The notes under the pieces are model-generated. The model was not told where the DNA came from. It was given only the letters and a program-made list of their open reading frames with translations, and searched no databases. This document shows, piece after piece, positions 6,052 to 9,965 of a stretch of 9,965 bases of DNA (the first letter of the stretch is position 1; each line of letters begins with the position of its first letter). The stretch covers positions 1 through 9,965 of the forward strand of contig JAAXHR010000010.1 in the NCBI GenBank assembly GCA_012270805.1, given 5' to 3'. The position numbers and the translations under genes are program-made. Origin of the DNA: Dehalococcoidia bacterium. Lineage in GTDB: Bacteria; Chloroflexota; Dehalococcoidia; Lucifugimonadales; Lucifugimonadaceae.

Positions 6052-7098
6052 TCAGCCTCCAAGGCGAAACATCTCGATTTTTTCCCGACCAGATTGGACA
6101 CTAGTCATGTCAGTCTTTGCTGACCGAAGCTCTGAGTACCGATCGCGCCTCGCCATCCATACGCGTTCGATAATCTCGCTAAGTTCATCATCTGAGGCCC
6201 CCGATCGCATGGGACTCTTCAAATCGGTCCCGTGCGTCGCGAAAAGGCATGTGACCAACCGACCTTCAGTCGTCAATCGTGCGCGGGTGCAGTCGCCACA
6301 GAATGGCTGCGTGACCGACGTGATGATTCCGACCTCGCCGCAACCATCCACATAGCGGTACCTCGATGCCACTTCGCCTCTGTAGTTCGCATCAACCGGC
6401 TCCAGAGGGAACTTGGAATCGATCAGGTCTATGATTTCCTTGCCGGAAACTACCTGCGACAAATCCCAATCGTTGAGACTGCCGACATCCATGAATTCGA
6501 TGAAACGGACAATATCGCCCGTGCCACGGAAATGCTCCGCAGTCTCGACGATGGTCTGCTCATTGACACCACGTTGAACCACCGCATTGATCTTCAATGG
6601 TGAAAACCCGGCATCATGCGCTGCTTCAATGCCCTCAAGAACCTTCTCTGGTCCGTAGGGCCGACCGCTCATGAGTTTGAAGACTTCCTCGTCCAAGGTA
6701 TCTAAACTGACCGTCAAGCGATCAAGCCCAGCATCCTTCAAATCCTGCGCATAGCGTGGCAGTAAGAATCCATTGGTCGTCATCGCTAGATCCGTCACGC
6801 CATCGATCGAAGCCAGATCATCGATCAGATTCGCAACATCGGAGCGCACGAGCGGTTCACCACCAGTGATCCGGATCTTTTGTACACCGAACCCGACGAA
6901 TATCCGAGCCAACCGAACAATCTCTTCGAAAGACAGAATCTCTTCGCGCTTCAGAAACTCGTACCGCTCGCCGAATATCTCCGCCGGCATACAGTACGGA
7001 CATCTGAAATTGCACCGATCTGTGACCGAGATTCTCAAATCCCGGACGTTTCGGCCCAGCGTATCTTGGACCTTGCGGTTTATAGATAGAGATGTCAC
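6052..7098 (-). CDS. moaA: GTP 3',8-cyclase MoaA (radical SAM)
   Basis: The 348-residue protein is a complete MoaA. The radical-SAM cluster motif is CNFRCPYC (C29, C33, C36), followed by ITGGEPL (79-83) for SAM binding. The C-terminal second [4Fe-4S] cluster is FCGDCTRARL...TC (C267, C270, C284), which binds GTP. The chain ends in RLGG, the double-glycine tail needed for MoaA catalysis. It converts GTP to 3',8-cyclo-7,8-dihydro-GTP, the substrate of MoaC, which is encoded two genes downstream as an RNase H fusion. The start is GTG at 7098-7096; the preceding AAGAG is a weak ribosome-binding site. The gene begins 89 nt after rdgB and ends 35 nt before the triple RNase H frame, so co-transcription is likely. 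Iron-sulfur chemistry means the enzyme needs protection from oxygen in this evidently aerobic cell. Confidence 0.96.
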   Translation of the reverse strand: MTSLSINRKVQDTLGRNVRDLRISVTDRCNFRCPYCMPAEIFGERYEFLKREEILSFEEIVRLARIFVGFGVQKIRITGGEPLVRSDVANLIDDLASIDGVTDLAMTTNGFLLPRYAQDLKDAGLDRLTVSLDTLDEEVFKLMSGRPYGPEKVLEGIEAAHDAGFSPLKINAVVQRGVNEQTIVETAEHFRGTGDIVRFIEFMDVGSLNDWDLSQVVSGKEIIDLIDSKFPLEPVDANYRGEVASRYRYVDGCGEVGIITSVTQPFCGDCTRARLTTEGRLVTCLFATHGTDLKSPMRSGASDDELSEIIERVWMARRDRYSELRSAKTDMTSVQSGREKIEMFRLGG

Positions 7099-7187
7099 GC
7101 GCTGATGCTCTTCATACCCCGTTAGAGAAGTGGGGATTTGCGTGTTTGAGATTGTACCCGTCGAACAATCGACTCCAAGCTTTGTCC

Positions 7188-7811
7188 CTATCCCCCAAGC
7201 AACAACCGTTCCAACGCCGGAGCGATAGCTCGGATGGCACTCCCACGGTGGCTCAATCGATCCTTTTCTTCCGAACCCATCTCAGCCGTCGTTCGCCTCT
7301 CACCGTGGGGAACGAACACGGGATCATACCCAAAACCATTAACTCCGCGCTTCTCAAACGCAATCCTTCCCTCAACGGTACCCTGGGCGTGCAAGAAATC
7401 ATCACGCAATTTCGGGTCACAGACCACAACGACACACACAAACCGTGCCGTGCGGTTCTCTCGAGGCACGTCCGACATCCTGCTCAATAAGAGATCCGTC
7501 CGATCTTCATCGCTCAATTCATCACCACCGTATCTAGCTGAGTGAACCCCAGGCGCACCGTTTAACGCATCCACCACTAACCCCGAATCATCAGCCAACG
7601 CGAATTCTCCGAAGTGTTGTGAATAGTAACGTGCTTTTATCCGCGCGTTGTCCAAAAACGTCGATCCATCCTCACTCGGCGGAGGGACGGACGGCAATTC
7701 GTCCAACCCTAGGAACTGCGCAGCTAGACCCTTAAGCAACCGGCGAAACTCGCGCACCTTGCCCGCGTTCTGCGTCGCTATCAACACACGTCGGGGAATC
7801 GATGGATACAT
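7188..7811 (-). CDS. rdgB: XTP/dITP diphosphatase (RdgB/HAM1 family)
   Basis: The protein hydrolyses non-canonical purine triphosphates (dITP, XTP) to monophosphates and so cleans the nucleotide pool. From the chosen ATG (7811-7809) it has 207 residues, close to the usual ~200. Family motifs are in order: IATQNAGKVREF (T13, N15, K18) for triphosphate binding, EDGSTFLDNARIKA, LADDSGLVVDALNGAPGVHSARY (D75 as catalytic base/metal ligand), GFGYDPVF (159-166) and SHRGSA (187-192; the family usually has SHRGKA). An upstream ATG at 7862 would add 17 residues before the beta strand that normally opens the protein; neither ATG has a clear Shine-Dalgarno. It is the first gene of the minus-strand group rdgB-moaA-triple RNase H-RNase H/moaC and is divergent from coxB. 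Confidence 0.94.
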   Translation of the reverse strand: MYPSIPRRVLIATQNAGKVREFRRLLKGLAAQFLGLDELPSVPPPSEDGSTFLDNARIKARYYSQHFGEFALADDSGLVVDALNGAPGVHSARYGGDELSDEDRTDLLLSRMSDVPRENRTARFVCVVVVCDPKLRDDFLHAQGTVEGRIAFEKRGVNGFGYDPVFVPHGERRTTAEMGSEEKDRLSHRGSAIRAIAPALERLLLGG

Positions 7812-7898
7812 GGCTCGGGTACTGCGCGCAGGCTTCTTAGAAATTCCGTCCGCAAAGTTCATGAAACCGATTGACGATTGGCTCAGAAGTTGTTAACT

Positions 7899-7927
7899 TT
7901 GCGACTTGCGGCGCGGAATGATATTCT
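7899..7927 (+). promoter_or_regulatory. Candidate promoter for coxBA
   Basis: TTGCGA (7899-7904, 4 of 6 to -35) is followed after 17 nt by TATTCT (7922-7927, 4 of 6 to -10). This would start transcription near 7934, about 110 nt before coxB, giving a leader that contains the short ORF at 7983. The match is moderate and other pairs in the region score nearly as well. Confidence 0.35.
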
Positions 7928-7942
7928 AATCACGAGATTAGA
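7925..7942. promoter_or_regulatory. Inverted repeat, candidate operator in the rdgB/coxB divergent region
   Basis: TCTAATC (7925-7931) and GATTAGA (7936-7942) are perfect inverted 7-mers separated by ACGA. The repeat overlaps the candidate -10 element and start site for coxBA and lies about 115 nt upstream of rdgB on the other strand. The 7-4-7 geometry suits a dimeric helix-turn-helix regulator. No regulator gene is in the window, so the binding protein is unknown. Confidence 0.4.
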
Positions 7943-7982
7943 CTTGATGTCGAATTCCCGAGGGAAGCCACGCCAAGGTCAG

Positions 7983-8045
7983 ATGAGCAGAGCCGAAAAA
8001 GTAGCGCACAGGCTGTCATACCAATTAGGACAAGACCGCATCTAG
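7983..8045 (+). CDS. Possible 20-residue leader peptide abutting coxB
   Basis: An ATG at 7983, with AAGG about 6 nt upstream, opens a 20-codon frame (MSRAEKVAHRL..., ending QDRI) whose TAG stop (8043-8045) directly touches the coxB ATG at 8046. coxB itself lacks a well-spaced ribosome-binding site (the nearest AGGA is about 15 nt before its ATG), so ribosomes finishing this small frame could restart on coxB. The peptide has no recognised family and could be chance; the exact TAG-ATG junction and the better Shine-Dalgarno are the only support. Confidence 0.3.
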   Translation: MSRAEKVAHRLSYQLGQDRI

Positions 8046-9503
8046 ATGCAACACTGGCTGACTCCCTCCAGATTCAATAAGCTCGCACTAGTGGTGCTGG
8101 CTCTCGCCGCAACTTCTATCCTCGCGGCGTGTTCGCCTCAACATCCACAATCCACTTTCGGCTACGGTGGCCCCGTTGCGCGCGACCAAGGCGATCTCTT
8201 CATCCTCATCTTCTGGATCGCGGTCGCCGTATTCATAGTCGTTGAAGGCGCCATCATCTACGCCGCAATCCGATACCGCCGCCGCGACGACAAGATCCCT
8301 AAGCAAGTCCACGGCAACACCAAGCTCGAAATCACCTGGACAGTGCTACCGTCCATCGTGATTGCCGCAATCGCCGTGCCAACCATCATCGGCATCTGGG
8401 AGCAGCAGCGTGGAGCGCCAACCGACATGGGCGACGTCCTTGAAGTCGAGGCCATAGGTCACCGCTGGTGGTTCGAGTTCCGTTATCCAAACCAAGAAGT
8501 CGTGACCGCTAACGAGATGCACATCCCGATCGGCCGCCCGGTCAATGTGAAACTCGCATCTCAAGACGTCATCCACAGCTTCTGGGTACCTAAACTCGCC
8601 GGCAAGATCGACATGGTGCCTCTCAACGACAATCTCCTATGGTTCATCGCCGACGAGCCGGGTGTGTACGACGGGCAATGTGCCGAATTCTGCGGCATCG
8701 CGCACGCCCACATGCGTTTCCGCGTGATCGCTCACACCGAAGAAGGCTTCCAACAGTGGGTCGCCGGAATGCGCACACCGCCGGAACCATTCGAACCCGG
8801 CAGTGCCGAAGCACAAGGTGAAGTACTCTTTGCCACTAATTGCAAGACCTGTCACACCAACGACTCTTGGAGGCAGGATGCTTACGCCCTCGAAATTCAG
8901 CAACAAGACTCCCGATGGGTGACTTGGCTCGAAGACATTGAAAACTCACGCATAGTTTCCGCGCCTAACATGACGCATTACGGCGAGCGTCTCTTCCTCG
9001 GCGCAGGCATAAAAGAGAACTCACGCGAAAATCTGATCAAGTGGATCAACGACCCGTCCGACATCAAGATCGGCACCTCCATGCAGGACCATGCCGCTGT
9101 CTATCAGGAACGCACCGACAAAAAGATCAACCTTTCGACTCAAGAGGTCGAGAATATCGCAGACTACCTTCTCGGACTGGTCCCCGGCGACATCGAGCAA
9201 CTTGCTGCACCCCAGATCACGGGAGGCACTCCTGAAGAACGCGGCGAGCAACTGTTCGTCTCTATCGGCTGCAACGCCTGCCACTCGCTCGATGCGGATA
9301 CAACGATCGTTGGGCCTAGCCTCATCGGTATCACCGACCGCGCCAGCACCCGCACCAGCCTTTCGGCAGAAGATTACATGCGCCAATCGATCAACGAACC
9401 CGCCGCCTTCATCGTCGACGGCTTCACCAACTCGATGGTCGTGCCAAAACTGCCAGCCAACCAGGTTGACGATCTAATCGCCTACATATCGACACTCAAA
9501 TAA
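8046..9503 (+). CDS. coxB: Cytochrome c oxidase subunit II with CuA and two cytochrome c domains
   Basis: This 485-residue protein is the electron-entry subunit of an aa3-type terminal oxidase. It opens with a lipoprotein signal (VVLALAATSILAAC, Cys29). Two membrane helices follow (about 51-75 and 96-118). The CuA domain has GHRWWFEFRYP, H177 (VIHSFW), then C212, E214, C216, H220 and M223 in the GQCAEFCGIAHAHM loop, so the ligand set is complete. The C-terminal extension has two heme c sites, CKTCH (266-270) and CNACH (409-413), each with a candidate axial methionine (M346 in GTSM, M464 in NSMVVP). Most fused caa3-type subunits carry one heme c; diheme versions are known from some oxidases. 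Heme and CuA lie outside the membrane, passing electrons from a donor to coxA, which starts 67 nt downstream. Confidence 0.96.
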   Translation: MQHWLTPSRFNKLALVVLALAATSILAACSPQHPQSTFGYGGPVARDQGDLFILIFWIAVAVFIVVEGAIIYAAIRYRRRDDKIPKQVHGNTKLEITWTVLPSIVIAAIAVPTIIGIWEQQRGAPTDMGDVLEVEAIGHRWWFEFRYPNQEVVTANEMHIPIGRPVNVKLASQDVIHSFWVPKLAGKIDMVPLNDNLLWFIADEPGVYDGQCAEFCGIAHAHMRFRVIAHTEEGFQQWVAGMRTPPEPFEPGSAEAQGEVLFATNCKTCHTNDSWRQDAYALEIQQQDSRWVTWLEDIENSRIVSAPNMTHYGERLFLGAGIKENSRENLIKWINDPSDIKIGTSMQDHAAVYQERTDKKINLSTQEVENIADYLLGLVPGDIEQLAAPQITGGTPEERGEQLFVSIGCNACHSLDADTTIVGPSLIGITDRASTRTSLSAEDYMRQSINEPAAFIVDGFTNSMVVPKLPANQVDDLIAYISTLK

Positions 9504-9570
9504 GCCTCAACCTTCTCGGATAGACTGAAGACTAAGGAACTAATCTCGCATCCGCAAATCTCCCAGACCA

Positions 9571-9965
9571 ATGCAGACCACACATCCAGGAATAGACCGA
9601 GAACCCACTTCATTGAGGTTCCCGCGCATCTTCCCCAGACCGAAGGGCGAGTACGGCATTTGGAGCTGGATCTCAACCGTCGACCACAAGCGCATCGGTA
9701 CCCTCTACGCCGTAACCTCCTTCCTCTGGTTCCTGGTGGGCGGCATCGAAGCCCTGATCATGCGCTTGCAGCTTTCCCAAGCCGACAGCACTCTAATTGA
9801 TCCCGAACTCTTCAACCAGCTCTTCACGATGCACGGCACCACCATGGTGTTCCTGGTCGTGATGCCGCTCTCAGCAGCGTTCTTCAACTGGCTCGTGCCA
9901 CTCCAAATCGGAGCCAGAGACGTGGCATTCCCGCGCCTAAACGCACTGAGCTTCTGGATATTCCT
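9571..9965 (+). CDS. coxA: Cytochrome c oxidase subunit I, N-terminal part (runs off the window)
   Basis: The ATG at 9571 opens a frame that continues past the last base; 131 residues are visible. After a ~25-residue hydrophilic start it reads IWSWISTVDHKRIGTLY, the conserved entry to helix I of heme-copper oxidase subunit I. Helix I (VTSFLWFLVGG) follows, then FTMHGTTMVFLVVMP with H88, the first axial ligand of the low-spin heme, then the conserved NWLVPLQIGARDVAFPRLNALSFW. This subunit holds heme a and the heme a3-CuB oxygen-reducing site; the CuB ligands lie beyond the window. No clear Shine-Dalgarno precedes the ATG, but no other in-frame start fits. It follows coxB in the same direction and is most likely in one operon with it. 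Confidence 0.95.
   Translation, partial: MQTTHPGIDREPTSLRFPRIFPRPKGEYGIWSWISTVDHKRIGTLYAVTSFLWFLVGGIEALIMRLQLSQADSTLIDPELFNQLFTMHGTTMVFLVVMPLSAAFFNWLVPLQIGARDVAFPRLNALSFWIF

Noticed and set aside
7871..7899. Alternative promoter TTGACG - 17 nt - TAACTT upstream of coxB
   Set aside because: The -35 is good but the -10 matches only 3 of 6. The TTGCGA/TATTCT pair is more balanced and coincides with the inverted repeat; neither is proven.
7950..8045. Possible riboswitch in the coxB leader
   Set aside because: No stem arrangement or conserved core of a riboswitch class I know, including cobalamin, SAM or Moco types, could be found; the short leader ORF explains part of the segment more simply.

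Overview
The window looks like a piece of an aerobic bacterial chromosome. Gene families and style (a lipoprotein-type, cytochrome c-fused oxidase subunit II, weak Shine-Dalgarno sequences, encoded tRNA CCA ends) would fit a Chloroflexota lineage such as SAR202/Dehalococcoidia. That placement is inference; nothing here is a phylogenetic marker read against a database.

Layout, left to right. (1) 1-135: the C-terminal end of a SnoaL/NTF2-like protein on the + strand. (2) 244-1072: a decayed toxin-antitoxin island on the - strand. It holds an intact Phd/YefM-type antitoxin, a PIN-domain (VapC-type) toxin frame carrying a TAG directly after its ATG, and a second, broken copy of an antitoxin C-terminus. 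(3) 1128-2751: a large predicted lipoprotein of unknown function on the - strand, with a perfect 22-bp palindrome just past its stop. (4) 3071-3359: tRNA-Met(CAT) followed by tRNA-Val(CAC) on the - strand, both with encoded CCA, behind a good sigma70-type promoter. (5) 3381-7811: four - strand genes read in the order rdgB (XTP/dITP diphosphatase), moaA, a protein with three RNase H-like domains, and an RNase HI-MoaC fusion. (6) 7863-8045: a divergent control region with an inverted repeat at the likely promoter and a 20-codon leader ORF. (7) 8046-9965: coxB with a CuA centre and two c-type heme sites, then the start of coxA.

How the genes fit together. MoaA and MoaC are the two consecutive enzymes that turn GTP into cyclic pyranopterin monophosphate, the first intermediate of molybdenum cofactor. 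Here they are separated and joined by RNase H-like sequence: a stand-alone protein with two degenerate RNase H domains before an active-looking one, and an active-looking RNase HI domain fused in frame to MoaC. With RdgB upstream, the cluster mixes nucleotide-pool cleaning, RNA:DNA hybrid cleavage and GTP-derived cofactor synthesis. This is the most unusual arrangement in the window. The divergent coxBA genes encode a caa3-like (diheme) terminal oxidase.
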